A stretch of 64,000 bases of DNA, from NCBI GenBank assembly GCA_035236585.1, contig CP141137.1:12726327-12790326 (forward strand), in the 5' to 3' direction. The DNA is from Warburgia ugandensis (Eukaryota; Streptophyta; Magnoliopsida; Canellales; Canellaceae). How positions within the stretch are numbered: position 1 is the first letter of the stretch; each line of letters starts with the position of its first letter. The translations under genes and the position numbers were made by a program. A model generated the notes under the pieces. That model ran no database searches and was not told the DNA's origin. It worked only from the letters and a program-made list of their open reading frames with translations. Shown piece after piece: positions 49,106-62,406 of the stretch.

Positions 49106-50689
49106 TACCAGTTAGGCATAGATTAGAGTATATTAGGATATGTCTAGCTGAAGATGTTAAACTTAGTGCTCACTGGGAGGTAACCCAGATTTTTTTTTTT
49201 CCTTTTTTTATTGTTTTCTGCATCACCCATATTCATTTTAGGTCCTACTTTTTAAACATTGAGGACAATATGTCTATTAAGTTGAGGTGTAGAATTTTAG
49301 CAAATTCTAGTCGTTTTTAGGTTTTAGGTGATTTCCTTGATTTAAAAAAAAATAAATTAAATGAAAAATTTTAGGTTAATTCCTACACTATTACGAGAAT
49401 TGAATTTTCTGAAGTATAATCTAGATAACTTTAGCTTATTATTGGAATTGAATATGATTAATTCATCATTTTACTCATTTTCTAAAGTATTCTATGAAAG
49501 CAAAGTCTTAGATTACACATATACACATAGTTGCATATAGATAGTCTAGATTGATAAGTAGCTATAACTTAGAGATCTTGAAGAAATTCTATGGAGACTT
49601 ATAATCTAAGTAAGTTTTAAAGGCATTATTCTTTTTGAGAGGTTATAATATTTCTAATTTTCTTCAACGCACTTTAAGAAAATTGATCCCATCAACTCTT
49701 AAATTTGGGTAATTACCTGAATAATTAGAAGACTACCTTTAAAATTCTAAACGTTCATTAAATATGATAGATTATATGAAACCTAGAAAATGATTTATAC
49801 CATCCTTGTTGTTAACCTAGAAACATAAAACTTATCCAAAAACATTTTTACTACTAGTTAGCCAATTTGAGCCTTTCATATAAAGCCTTCTCTTTTGTCA
49901 TCCAAATTACCTTTCACCCATATTAACCCAATATAAATTATTCATTACTCATTTTCTTTGAAAAAATAAGTTAGAGATGAATGAAGATATACTTTTTAAT
50001 TGCAATGAAAGTAGAAAAGTGAATATCAAGAAAAGAAATGTTCTTCAAAAGGTTGAAATAGAAAGAAAGAAAAAGGAAAAAAAAAAAAGTTTGAAGAATG
50101 CAAACAAAAGTGGAAAAGAAATATTTACTTCAGAACAAGAAAAGAAAGAGTTCTCAACTTTGGTAAAAGACCTCTACTTATTTTTAAAGAAATTTTGAAT
50201 ACCCTTATACCCTTTCTTTGGTACCTTGTCCTAAGCCTACATTTTGTCCCAATTAAAGACCTAAATATTCAAAACTAATGGCGCCCATTCCAAAGGGATC
50301 ATAACAATTAAATTCCTTAGTAGCTCCTTCATGAATATATGTAAGATAAATTTGCTTTTATTGACTCTGTGTATGTCATTAGTGAGGATTGAGGTCAAAA
50401 CATATTTCAGATGAAGTTTAAAAGTTAGAAATCTACTTAGATATAAAGATTATACTATATGTAGACTGTATACGCACACACTTACCTTGAGATTTGAGCT
50501 TGAGTGGAATATTTTTAGCATATGGGTAGAGTTTTGAATTCTTCGGCTATTTTTATTAGTTTGCTAAAGTTATGGATTTATTGCAGATAATTCTTTGAGG
50601 AAAAAAAGTAGAGTTGACTTAAAAATAATTTTTATATTTTAGTTTTTTACATATTTTGGTTAGGCTAGCAAAATGCTGGTTGGGGTGTG
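49106..50689 (+). other. 3' untranslated part of the Athila-like derivative
   Basis: No coding sequence. It holds the Athila-type phrases at about 49140-49190 and 49255-49300, AT-rich DNA, a lysine-rich chance frame at 49977-50198, and the purine tract GGTTGGGGTGTG at 50678-50689. Confidence 0.55.
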
Positions 50690-51301
50690 TGTTAAGTGTT
50701 CAATTTTAGTCCAAATACCCCTAATTTAGTGTTCAATTAGATCATCTAATAGTTCAAATTGCAAAATTTAGCTTGATTTTGAATTTAGCTCCAATTGACC
50801 ATCCAAACCTTAATTTGTCAAAATTAACAGTTAGATGATCATTAAAGCTTATCAGATGATTAATGTATGGTTCAGATGACTCTAATTTGGTCTTTTATTT
50901 TGCATATTAACCAAAAGAGGCATGAATGGTTAAGATCAAAAGTTAATGGTGCAGATTATCCTAAAGAAAATTGGATTGACCAAATCACTCACAAAGATGG
51001 ATATAATAGTTTCCTAAATGAAAATTGATTGGGAATAATGGAGAAGATGGAAAGATTCACTTGGAGAAGTTTCCAAAGAAGGGGGAGAAACCAAACTTAG
51101 AAGGAGAGATAGCTATAAACTATGGTTGCCCTACTTTCTTAGGCCTCCTACACTCTTATTTTGGCTGGACATTAGGGGAGGAAACCAGTCACAGCCTTTA
51201 TTCTCTCTTTCTCTTTATCTCTCCTGACATCTCCCTTGGGTTGGAACATGTAGGAGGAGTCACCCCCCTTCTCTTCTCCTTCTCATCCCCTCTCCATCTC
51301 G

Positions 51302-51305
<4 letters not shown>

Positions 51306-51383
<78 letters not shown>
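51306..51383. repeat. (CT)n microsatellite in the 3' LTR, first tract
   Basis: About 39 CT units, equivalent in position to 46487-46564. Confidence 0.95.
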
Positions 51384-51386
<3 letters not shown>

Positions 51387-51822
51387 TAGCCGCACAAACC
51401 CAGTACTCGATCTCCCCATCTCTCTATCCCCTCTTCTCTCCTAACGTTTCTCTTCCTTCCCATCTCTCTCCTTCTCATCTTGCTCTCTTTCTCTTTCTCT
51501 CTCTTCCACTTCTCCCTTCCATGCCACCCTCTCCCCTACTCCACCAGTCCATCACTGCTCCCTCTCTTTCATGGCTCCACTCTCTCTTCTAGGTCTCACT
51601 CTCTCACGTTCTATCTCTCTCCCTTCTGTTTTAGAACTTAACACCCGATCATGATCTACTCGACGGTCAGAGCACCGCACAACCCGACCAATCTCACCTC
51701 AATTTTTACTCTGTTCACCCAATCAGCCCCAGACCTGATCATGCCTCACCATCCAATATCGGCAAGGCCAGGTAGATCACCAACTCTCCCCTGTTCCTTT
51801 TCCTTCCTCTATTCTCTACTCT

Positions 51823-51823
<1 letters not shown>

Positions 51824-51876
<53 letters not shown>
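51824..51876. repeat. (CT)n microsatellite in the 3' LTR, second tract
   Basis: About 26 CT units, without a partner in the 5' LTR. Confidence 0.95.
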
Positions 51877-51879
<3 letters not shown>

Positions 51880-52049
51880 AGACACGGCTAGCTCTTTACT
51901 CCACCGACAACCCAGTTCTCTTTCTTTCACTCCCTCTTCTTTGCTTCACCTTCCCTCTATTCGCACCCCCATGATTTTTCGATATCTCCCTCTATATCCA
52001 ACAACTCCCTCATCTTCACCTTCTACTGGCCTTGCTCCTTTCATCCTTT

Positions 52050-52590
52050 TGTTGGAAGTAAACCAAAAGCAAATATGTGGACCCAGTTATATGGGTGGGC
52101 CCAGCGACATGGGTGGGCCCATCTTATCCCTTTTTTCTTTCGGTTATGTCTTGGACCTAAGTTTTACACAAAAGGCCTATGTTCTAGAAAGTGCATAAAA
52201 GTCAACAAATCTATATTGATCTTTAAAAATATCTAAGGTAGATATTTATAGAGTTGTGTAAAAGATTCAAGTTGTAATTTCTAGATAAGTGTTAACCATT
52301 AGATTAAAAACACTTGGAATAATCTCTACAACACATTGAGGAGGTGGTAGGTGGAGGACAAGTATAAATAGATGTGCCCTCCTCATTTGTAAGTAAGTGA
52401 GAAAGAAGAGAGAAAGAGGTGAGTGAGGACAGAGTGCGAGTGTGAGTCTTGTAAAGTAGCAACCTTGTATTTGTAATTGTTCTTGAGTAAATTTGAGAGA
52501 AATTTTTCTTCTTTCATTAGTGCTTTCTCTTCTTATTTCTCTCACGCATCATAGTTGTGGGTGAAGGATTAGCAAAACCAACATCTAACA
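52050..52590 (+). repeat. 5' LTR of the nested copia derivative
   Basis: 541 bp. Near the start the phrase ATGGGTGGGCCCA occurs twice 18-19 bp apart. The TATA box is at 52363-52370. Confidence 0.9.
52363..52370 (+). promoter_or_regulatory. TATA box, nested copia 5' LTR
   Basis: TATAAATA follows a GGAGGTGGTAGGTGGAGG stretch. The same box is conserved in the 3' LTR at 54299-54306, supporting its role as LTR promoter. Confidence 0.6.
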
Positions 52591-52593
52591 AAG

Positions 52594-52606
52594 TGGTATC
52601 AGAGCC
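52594..52606 (+). promoter_or_regulatory. Primer-binding site, nested copia
   Basis: TGGTATCAGAGCC, exact consensus for the plant initiator tRNA-Met primer, 3 bp after the LTR. Confidence 0.9.
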
Positions 52607-52666
52607 AAGCCAGGTTCAAGGTCGTAGGAGTTCTACTAAAGTTTTGTCCCTCATCTCACATCAAAG

Positions 52667-53959
52667 ATGTCTTCCAACTTAGTGCAAACTCAAATTCCCA
52701 AGTTGTTGAAAGACAACTATGAAAGATGGCAGATTCAAATGAAGGCGTTGTTTGGCTTGTAAGATTTATGAGAGATTGTTGCTGATGGATATGGGGAGCC
52801 CACTACCGAGCAAGAAGATTCCTACACTAGGGATCAAAAGAAGAATCTTAAGGAGCAAAGAAAGAAGGATAAGAAGGCATTGTTCTTACTCTATCAAGGA
52901 GTAGATGAATCAACATTTGAGAAGATTACAAAAGCGAAGTCAAGCAAGGAAGCATGGGAGATTCTAAGCACATGCTTCAAGGAGTTCGAGATGAGATACT
53001 TATCGTTTGTCTGTATGTTGATTATCTATTATTCATATGAAATAGCCAAATGATGATTCAGGAGTTCAAGTAAGCCATGTTCAAGGAGTTCGAGATGACA
53101 GCCTCTGGTCTTATGTCATTTTTCCTTGGAGGTATGTCAAAATTCCGATGGTATTTTCATATCTCAAAAGAAGTATACTAGAGATTGACTTGAAAATTTT
53201 AGAATGAGTATTTGCAATGAAGTAAATACACCTCTTCCATGGGGTTTAAAGATAACGAAAGAAGGAGAAGGGAAGAGCATATATTCTACTCTTTTCAAGA
53301 GTTTAATTGGAAGCTTAAGGTACCTCACAATCACAAGACCAGATATTGTGTTTAGTGTTGAACTCTTAAGCAGGTACATGGAAAAGCCAAAAGAGTCACA
53401 CTAGTTGGCTGCAAAGAGGATCTTAAGATACATAAAAGGTACATTGGACTTTGGCCTCTTTTACTCTTACAAGGATGATGCAACTTTGTTTGGTTATTCA
53501 GATAATGATTGGGCCAGAGATTAAGATGAAAGAAAGAGTACTTCAGGCTATGTATTTTTCCTTGGGACAACTGCCTTTACTTAGATGTCTAAGAAGCAAG
53601 AAGTAGTAGCATAATCATCATATGCAGCTGAATACGTGGCTACCTTCTCTACTATCTATGAAGCAGTTTGGTTGAGAAACTTCTTAAAGGAGTTAGATCA
53701 TCCTCAAAAAGATTCTACACCTATATATATTGACAACAAGTCTACCATTGAGCTTGCTAAAAATCCAGTACAACATGGAAGAAGCAAGCATATTGATATA
53801 AAGTATCACTTCTTGAGAGACCAACTGAAGCAAAGAACAGTAAAGCTGGAGTACTGCAATACTAAAGAGCAAGTGGCTGACATCTTCACAAAAGCATTGC
53901 CCACCAATATATTTATCAGGTTGAGGACTATGCTTGGAATGGAGAAGCTTTTGGTTTAA
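52667..53959 (+). pseudogene. Copia polyprotein remnant: gag start fused to RT and RNase H
   Basis: From the ATG at 52667 the frame gives a DUF4219-type gag start (IPKLLKDNYERWQIQMKALF), broken by TAA at 52760, and continues to SSKEAWEILSTCFK. At about 52980 it switches to RT sequence (ILIVCLYV) around the catalytic site, where the usual second aspartate is replaced by tyrosine (YVDY). After several stops RNase H follows, with DNKSTIELAKNPVQHGRSKH and EQVADIFTKALP in the last clean frame (53636-53959). The rest of gag, protease, integrase and most of RT are missing. It is non-functional. Confidence 0.85.
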
Positions 53960-53967
53960 GGGGGATA

Positions 53968-54516
53968 TGTTAGAAATAAACCAAAAGCATATATGTGGGC
54001 CCAATTACATGGGTGGGCCCATCGACATGGGTGGACCCATCTTATCCCTTTTTTTCTTTTGGTTATAAGCTTGGCCCTAAGTTTTACACAAAAGGCCCAT
54101 AATCTAGAAGGCCTATGTTCTAAAAAGTATATAAAAGTCAACAAATCTAGATTAATCTTTAGAAATATCTAAGGTAGATATTTATGGAGTTGTGCGAAAG
54201 ATTCAAGTTGTAATTTCTAGAAAAGTGTTAACCATTAGATTAAAAACACTTGGAATAATCTCTACCACACATTGAGGAGGTGGTAGGTGGAGGACAAGTA
54301 TAAATAGATGCGCCCTCCTCATTTGTAAGCAAGTGCGAAAGAAGAGAGAAAGAGGTGAGTGAGAGTGCGAGTCTTGTAAAGGTAGCAACCTTGTATTTGT
54401 AATTGTTCTTGAGTCAATTTGAGAAAAAGTTTTCTTCTTTCGTTAGTACTTTCTCTTCTTATTTCCCTCACACATTATAGTTGTGGGTGAAGACTTAGCA
54501 AAGCCAACATCTAACA
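53968..54516 (+). repeat. 3' LTR of the nested copia derivative
   Basis: 549 bp, starting TGTTAGAAATAAACC and ending CATCTAACA. TATA box at 54299-54306. Confidence 0.9.
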
Positions 54517-55608
54517 CCTTCACCAGTGTCATCGTCAGGTTTTCCAGAACCAAATGGAACCTAGCTAGCAAGCCCAGATTTCCCATATCACTAGCTTGTC
54601 TCTAAGTATAGTCTTCTCCCTATTATTCCTCTAGCATCGATCACCGATGTCTTCCCAATTTTCAGCATCAACCTCACCTACCCTCTGCTTCGATGTTCTT
54701 CCCCGTCGTTGGCCACCCTGGAAACGAAAACCCAATCCCGATTTCCCACGTTTCCTCTGTCCCTCCTTTTCTCCCTTTCCCTCCTCTTCCCTCTTCCCTC
54801 TTCTTCCTCCTCCTCTAACTCCATATCCTTCTTCTCCATTGGTTTCCATTTTTGTTTTTTTTCGTTTTAAACATTTTTTATGTTAATTCCATTTCTGTCC
54901 CTTACCCTTTAATTGAAATCACATTTTTGTCCCAGTTTTATTTCCATCTGTGTCATGTTCTATTCTAGTTTTACATTATCTGTGTTTTTCTTATCTAGGA
55001 ACAATCCAATCCATACCAGATCAAGTAAGGTTTAGCCCAATCAACCAATTAGCCTTAATCAACCAAGAATTGCTTATTTATCCTCTTCTTCTTTTTGTTT
55101 TTCAATTAAATTTTAATTTCATTCTTAGAACATCCCTGGACTTGATTAATGTGTATGATCTTTAATCTGAAATCAATAACTTGATCTAGATCGTCCAAAT
55201 CCCAAAATTACAATTTAGACCAGATCTTTACAATTTTGAAGAATCTGACAAATCCAACCACTAGATCTCTAATTAAGGATGTTTTGAAGACATTGATAAA
55301 GGCTGATCAACTTTTAGAAGACCAAATTTGAAGATATTGATAGTTATTAAGCTAGAGAAATAGTTTTTTTTCATGTTATTTGGTTTATTTGCTTTATTTA
55401 GGAAGTGAATATTCTATAATTTTTAGAAGTTGGTTAGATCTAAATTTTGATTCTAATTTCAATAAATCTAGTAATTTATTTTTAATTTTAGATAATTAAA
55501 TTTTATTAAAATTTCTATTTTTTAAGTCAAGTCCTCATGGGATCAACCTGTACTTGCATTAGCTATACTATAATAGACCATGCACTTACAGTAAAAAAAA
55601 TATCAACA

Positions 55609-56742
<1,134 letters not shown>

Positions 56743-58898
56743 TGGTAAGTATTCAATTGTGTATAAAAAAAATTCAATTAGTAGCTTGTGTTATAAATTA
56801 TAGGGCATTATAATATATAAAAATTTCAAAATTCATGACACATGCATTTCTAAGCTATTAATTCAAAAAATGTAATATTTTGCAGGTTCAAAAGCTAATT
56901 TAGAGTAAGTATATGATTTATCATAATTTTTTAGGAATTAATTAGGGTTTTTATCTTTTGTAGGTATTGAGAGGATGTCCAACGGCCAATATCACTTTAG
57001 ATGAGAATCAAGGATCCTGATTAACCTAGGGAACAATGACCCATTTTACATCAATTCTAAAGTTCAATCAAGGGTTAAGATCATTCTAAGGCAAGCTAAT
57101 GAGTTCAAGAAAGCAATTGGAAGAATCAAAGGTGACTAGAACTAGGCCCATACAAAATCCATGCAATTCCACCACCTTCGCATGAGATTTGGAGCCATGT
57201 GAGCCACATGAGCAATGCTAGGAGAAATTAAGCCATGCAAACCATGAAGTCAAGGGAGCAAGCCAAGAAGCTACCAAGCCATTAAGAACATCAAAGTGAG
57301 CCATCTAAGCCAAGCAATAAAGTGACCACATGATTGGAGATGAATTTCACACAATTATCCACAAGATAAAATTGTGTATTTCAAGAGGATTATTAGAAGA
57401 AGAAAAAAACATGGATTATCACATGAGAAGATATACATGCTAGGTGGAACAATAGGAGAAGAACTTGAACTTAATCCCTATCTTACCTTTTCTTTTCATC
57501 TTTTCTCCTCTTTCTATCCATGTCTCCCTCTCTTTCCTACCTTCCATCGTGAACCACTTAGGAAGGGCTTCCACGCAATTTCCTAAGGAGGCTTTCTATG
57601 CCCACTTCCTTCCATTCCTAAACTCCACTTTCTAGTTTCAAATTCTTAGAGTCCTACTTCTAATTCCCGTCTCATCTTATGTTATTCTTTCCAACTTCCT
57701 TAGGATAGAATTATAGCTAGTTAGAAAATGTACCCCATATAAAAGATAGAGAGTGATCCTAAATAGAGGAGCCTAAAGGAGTTCCACGCCCCCCTCCATG
57801 GGTTGGTCCTCCACATCTTCTTCTCCACCAAAACTCTCCAAGCCTCCTTCCCATTGTAACCTTCTACACCATTTTCCTAGGATCAACAAGATCTTTCCAT
57901 TCATGAGTTCAAATGCACCAATCAAAGTAAGTTTCCATGCTCTTTTTCTTGTCTTTTGTTAAGCTTTGATTCTGGTTTCATGTGTCTCTTTCCTTTGTTG
58001 TTTTCCTTTAAGTTTTCCTTCTAGTTTTATGCTCTAGTTTCCTTGATCAAGGGGCTATAAATCTCTTGTAGTGATAGCCTATAGATAGTAGCCTTTGGAT
58101 TAAGATTAGGGGTCCTTTACATTCTTTGATTGTTTGCCTTTGCTTTATTGATTATTCTTCTTTATTTTGGTTCCCATCTTGCTTTCATTCTCTAACACAA
58201 TCCTCTCCCTTGGTTCACAAGCATGACCCTACTGGATAGTATTCAACTTGAGGTTGAAGTCAAGATGTCTTGTTTATGTGTTTATGAATCATGCACACGT
58301 CTTTGTAACTTTTACATTCAACAAAATATGGAAAAGTTTTATGTGCACCCATCCATGGATCATATGCACCTATCTTTAATGCCTCTATTCAAGAAATGAA
58401 GCTTGATTCCATTTAGTTACATGCACACTATTCTTTCCCATGTTCATGCAAGTTTCATGCACACTCTCCCTTTAATTCATGCATGCTTAATTTTGCTCCA
58501 TTGATCATGTTTATTCTATCTTTAGATTTCGTTATTCATATTTAAATGAGTTGCATCTTTAGTTTTGATCTTAGTTTGGAGTAGTTTTTAGTTCTAGTCC
58601 ATTCATCTTTAGGTTGAAAAGTGATTCGTGTTTCTTATTTTGCATTAATTCCATTCCTAAAATGCATGTTAAGTTCCTTTAATTTAAGTAAAATTCAAAT
58701 GTATGCATGTTTTAGTTCCCAAGTTTTTTTTTTTTTTAATTCCTAGATTAATTCAATATTTAGTTTGACTAGGATAGTTCATCTAAATCAAGATCCAATT
58801 ACATGCAAAATTGTGAGATTCCTTGTGGGATTGACCTCACTTGCATATATCTCACTACTTGGATTTGTGCGCTTATGAGTAATATTAAAGCTATACCA
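56743..58898 (+). mobile_element. Solo LTR, about 2.16 kb, Athila-like
   Basis: It starts TGGTAAGTATTCAATTGTG and carries GTGGGATTGACCTCACTTGC near its end. Middle landmarks shared with 30867-32985 are TGTGTTATAA, TTTTGYAGGT, CACCTT(G/C)GCATGAGA, CTTGTAGTGA(C/T)AGCC and GATTAAG. The flanks AACCA (56738-56742) and ACCCA (58899-58903) fit a TSD with one change. No internal region is attached. The open frame 57374-57586 is incidental. Confidence 0.6.
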
Positions 58899-59395
58899 AC
58901 CCATTCACTTCCACACTCCAACTTTCCCTCATTCATTCTATAAATAAACCATACCTCAAGGAAATTAATGAAAAGTACAAGTCACATGCATATAAATGAA
59001 AATTTTAACTTTGTATTAATAAATAAGAAATTTTACATTGTACAAGTATTCTAATTAAAACACATTTCATACTCAACACATTCATTTTTAACTTGCAATA
59101 ACTCAAATTGGCTCCCCATGTGAGCAATACGTTAGCATGTAAGATAACATTTTTAGTTCAATTACACTTTTCAACTAGAATCCATCCAAAATTATGGAAA
59201 AATGTATGATTATGACTTGTAAAGGGTATCTTAATAACTTTCTAAACTATAAGACCTTAACATCATGGTGTATTAGGGTTCTTCTGTATCTTAGACATAG
59301 TACCCACATTCACAATGAAAATGTTGTCTAAAGCACTATGCAATAAAGAATACAAACATGGTCAATAAATATAATGTGAATTGTAACTTTAGTTT
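58899..59395. other. Gene-free stretch
   Basis: AT-rich with nothing recognisable. The last five bases, AGTTT, are the presumed left TSD of the next element. Confidence 0.4.
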
Positions 59396-59896
59396 TGTTA
59401 AGTGTTCAATTTTGGTCAAAATATCCCTAATTTAGTATGTGATTAGAGCATCTAGACCATTAATTTTAAGATTTTAAATCAAATATTTCATTTTAGCTTT
59501 AATTGGTCATCCAACCGTTGAATTGTAAAATTTAGTGGTTAAATGACTATTAAAGCTAATGGACGGTTTAGATTTCGCTAATTGAGTCTTGTGCATTGCA
59601 GATCAGTCAACTCAGGCATGGACGCTCCAGATTGAATCATGGAAAGAGACTGAAGACTTTGAAGACTTGCAGAGTTCTAGCAAAACTAGGAAAGCTAGTG
59701 GACCCCACCTATCTCCTCTTCCTTCTCTTTCTCCTCTCTTCTCTCTTTTTCTCTTATCCCTCTCCTTTCTTTTCTCTCTCTCTTCTATCTCTTTTTCTCC
59801 TTCTCTTTCACACGTCTCTCTCTCTTTTTAAGTCCTCTTCCCCTCTCTCTTGAAAGGACGTTTTTTTTCCTTCTTTGGGAGGCTGGGCTGGGCTGG

Positions 59897-59900
<4 letters not shown>

Positions 59901-59986
<86 letters not shown>
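59901..59986. repeat. (CT)n microsatellite in the Athila-like LTR
   Basis: About 43 CT units, in the same LTR position as 46487 and 51306. Confidence 0.95.
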
Positions 59987-59989
<3 letters not shown>

Positions 59990-60744
59990 CGTTTTCTCTT
60001 TCACTCCCTCTCTCTTGTTTTGCCAATTCACCGCATCAGCCCCCTTCCTCTCTACTATCTCTATTTCGCGTTCACCAACGCGTCCAGCACTTTCTCGAGT
60101 ACCACCGACCAGCCATTGCTTTACTTCTGCTTCTACCACAACCATCTCTCCAGCCCAGACCAGGAGTTCCCTCATCACTGGCTGCATCTCTTCACCGGCC
60201 CAACACCCAGAAAGGGTGCCGTCTTTCTGTCATTAGGAAGAGCCCTCCACCGGCCAGGAGCAAGCCAATCAAGTCCAGCCTGACCGTGCGAAGCCCAGAT
60301 CGGTTTCCACGCACCAAGCGTCATCTTCCTCTGCCCAGAATTTCTCCACACACCATCGCACTCCCCTGCTTCCCATCATCTTCCACGCGCACTAGGCATC
60401 GTTTTTTTCCTTTTCACCTCTGCTCCTCCAGAGCCGTGTGACGCAGCATTGCTCTCGACCCAGATCGGGTCTGTTGCATCTCTCCATCAGCCCTGCCCCC
60501 ATTGCTCTGCACTGCCCAGTTCTTCACCGGACAACCCAGTGAGGAAAAACCCAGATTGGGTTTTCCTCGATCTTCTCTTCATAGGACGCCCCGGGAGAGA
60601 AAACCCAACTCGGGTTTTCTCCTCATCTTTCTTCTCTCCCTTTCCTCTTCTCCTCTTCTCCTCCTTCCTCTATTCTTCTCCCTCTTCCAGATTTCTCCCA
60701 AAAACGTGTTTTTCTGTTTTTTTCCGTGAAAAACCAGAACCTGA

Positions 60745-60815
60745 AGAAATTACAAATATGCACCTGCAGATCTCAGAAATTACAAATCTGCACCTGCAGA
60801 TCTCAGAAATTACAA
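60745..60815 (+). repeat. 30-bp tandem repeat in the LTR
   Basis: Copies begin at 60745 and 60775, with a partial copy at 60805 (AGAAATTACAAATCTGCACC). The copies are nearly identical. Confidence 0.85.
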
Positions 60816-61254
60816 TTCTGTCCTATTTCAGAAATTCCAACTGTGTCCCCAATAGAATTACATCTGTGTCCCTTGGCAGATTTCAGAAATACCAATTGGG
60901 TCCCCTGTTTAATTACAACTGTGTCCCTATGCTATTCTGGTTTTAACTTATCTTCATTCTGACTATTCAGGGACAGTGCAATCCAGGACAGACTATTCAA
61001 GGACAGACTAATCCAGAGACACTGCAATCCAAGGACAAGCTTATCCAAGAAGCATTTTATTTTTATTTTCTGTCTTCCTTGGAATAAGTATTTGTGAACA
61101 TTGGAACAATTGAATAAATCTGTATTTTATTTTTTTAGTTGAATTTTATTTAAAACTCCATAATTTTAAATCAAGTCCTCGTGGGATCGACCCGTATTTG
61201 CATAGCTATACTATAATAGCCCGTGCACTTGCGGTTAAACAATCAACAAGTTTT

Positions 61255-61272
61255 TGGCGCCGTTGCCGGGGA
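61255..61272 (+). promoter_or_regulatory. tRNA-Asp primer-binding site
   Basis: TGGCGCCGTTGCCGGGGA is complementary to the 3' end of plant tRNA-Asp(GUC), the primer used by Athila elements. It lies 6 bp after the LTR. Confidence 0.93.
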
Positions 61273-62406
61273 CTTGAAATGGAGTTTTTATAAATTTTAA
61301 TTAAAAATTCAAAAAAAAATCAAAAATCAGAAAAAAATTTAGAAAAATACAAAAAATTAGGAATTGCATTTTAGGCATTCTTAGGTACATCTTTAGGCAT
61401 TTTTAGTGCATAATCACTTTATTTCCTGAATTTGGTACTAATTGTTATTTTTCTTTTTCAGGAAATTGGAGTGGAGCTTCATCAATTGATAGATTTTTTT
61501 TGCTTTCCTAGATTAGAAATTTTATTTTTGAGTGAATCTTGTAGTGAGGCCCCTTGTAATTTGCATTTTCAATTTCAATTTTTAAAGGGTTGTAATAATA
61601 CAGGGCAAGTGTGGGACACGGTGGCCCACACTTGATCTTCATCAGAAACCTCACTGTAAGTCTTCTCACTCATTTATTTTCTAGATTAGGGTTTGCATTT
61701 AGAATAATTTGCATTGTTTGGTACTTAATTGCATATAGAAAGCATATGTTATAATTGTTGCATCTTAGGGTTTTGCATTAGTTTATTGCTTTCAATTGCA
61801 TTTTAGGACACGTCTAACGCTTTAAGGTGGATTATATGTTGATCGAATTGCCATGGTGTGTGAAATTTAATTAGTAAGGGCACCCTACCCCACAAGATCA
61901 AGGGTGGATTTCATCACCACTCCTTGGCCCACCTAGGATAATCATCTCAAGCGCGCAACCTCTCCTTTCACATTAATTTAAAATCAATCAGAAGAGACCT
62001 ATAGGGTTATCACATGCTCGTAGGACCCTCTTAATAGGACACGACCATCTTGTTACTACGGTTGCTTTTGATCACTGTGGTTATTGGGGGTTATCTAATA
62101 GAGCCTCGCTCTTCCCCTACCTCCTGTCGACGTTTGTTGAGGTCTAAACGCCTCCTTACACAAGGGTTGTATTAACCGCTTTGGTTAGAACCTAACTGGT
62201 AAGCAGTAGTCAACTCCTAAAGAGAGTAGGAGCGTTAGAGTAGGTTAATTAAAAGCATTGTCCCCACAAAAAAATCAAGAAAATCAAAATATCTATGCTT
62301 GCTAGCCTAAGGGGATTGCTTGATTGTGTCCTGTTTTGTGCATCATTTTAGGCATTTAGGTTGCATCATTTAGGATAGAAAAAAAACCAAAAAGATCTTT
62401 CATTGT
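61273..62406 (+). other. Leader of the Athila-like element
   Basis: No coding sequence. A-rich directly after the primer site, then unremarkable. The open frame 61432-61635 is not recognised. Confidence 0.5.

Larger units (their letters stand above)
52050..54516 (+). mobile_element. Nested Ty1/copia deletion derivative, 2.5 kb
   Basis: LTRs of 541 and 549 bp (52050-52590, 53968-54516) start TGTTGGAAGTAAACC and TGTTAGAAATAAACC and end CATCTAACA. It has a perfect copia primer site and a purine tract AAGGGGGA (53958-53965). The flanks CCTTT (52045-52049) and CCTTC (54517-54521) fit a TSD with one change. The inside joins the start of gag to the end of RT and RNase H, so most of the polyprotein is gone. 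It sits in the 3' LTR of the Athila-like element and is therefore younger than that insertion. Confidence 0.88.
45697..55608 (+). mobile_element. Athila-like LTR element, internally deleted, with nested copia
   Basis: The 5' LTR (45697-47877) and 3' LTR (50690-55608, including a nested element) both start TGTTAAGTGTTCAATTTT and end ATCAACA. They share the GTGGGATCGACC / GCACTTGC terminal phrases with the LTR at 59396. A purine-rich tract (GGTTGGGGTGTG) precedes the 3' LTR. The internal 2.8 kb has no primer site, capsid domain, protease, RT or integrase. Its 3' part carries the phrases TAGCTGAAGATGTTAAACTT, GGGAGGTAACCCA and ACATTGAGGACAATATG, which I associate with the region after the ORF in Athila elements. 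The flanks GTCAC and AGTTT do not match, so the original ends may be disturbed. Confidence 0.75.
50690..55608 (+). repeat. 3' LTR of the Athila-like derivative, split by a copia insertion
   Basis: Without the nested element and its TSD it is about 2447 bp, roughly 270 bp longer than the 5' LTR. It has two CT tracts (51306-51383, 51824-51876) where the 5' LTR has one. It ends TATCAACA at 55608. Confidence 0.75.
59396..61248 (+). repeat. 5' LTR of the Athila-like element
   Basis: It starts TGTTAAGTGTTCAATTTTG and ends AATCAACA. It contains a (CT)n tract and a pyrimidine-rich middle. The tail phrases GTGGGATCGACCCG and GTGCACTTGCGG are shared with the LTR at 45697. The open frames at 59589-60962 are low-complexity products of this LTR. 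Confidence 0.82.

Noticed and set aside
59589..60962. Several overlapping open frames of up to 188 codons
   Set aside because: All are inside the Athila-like LTR and reflect pyrimidine-rich sequence and a 30-bp tandem repeat.
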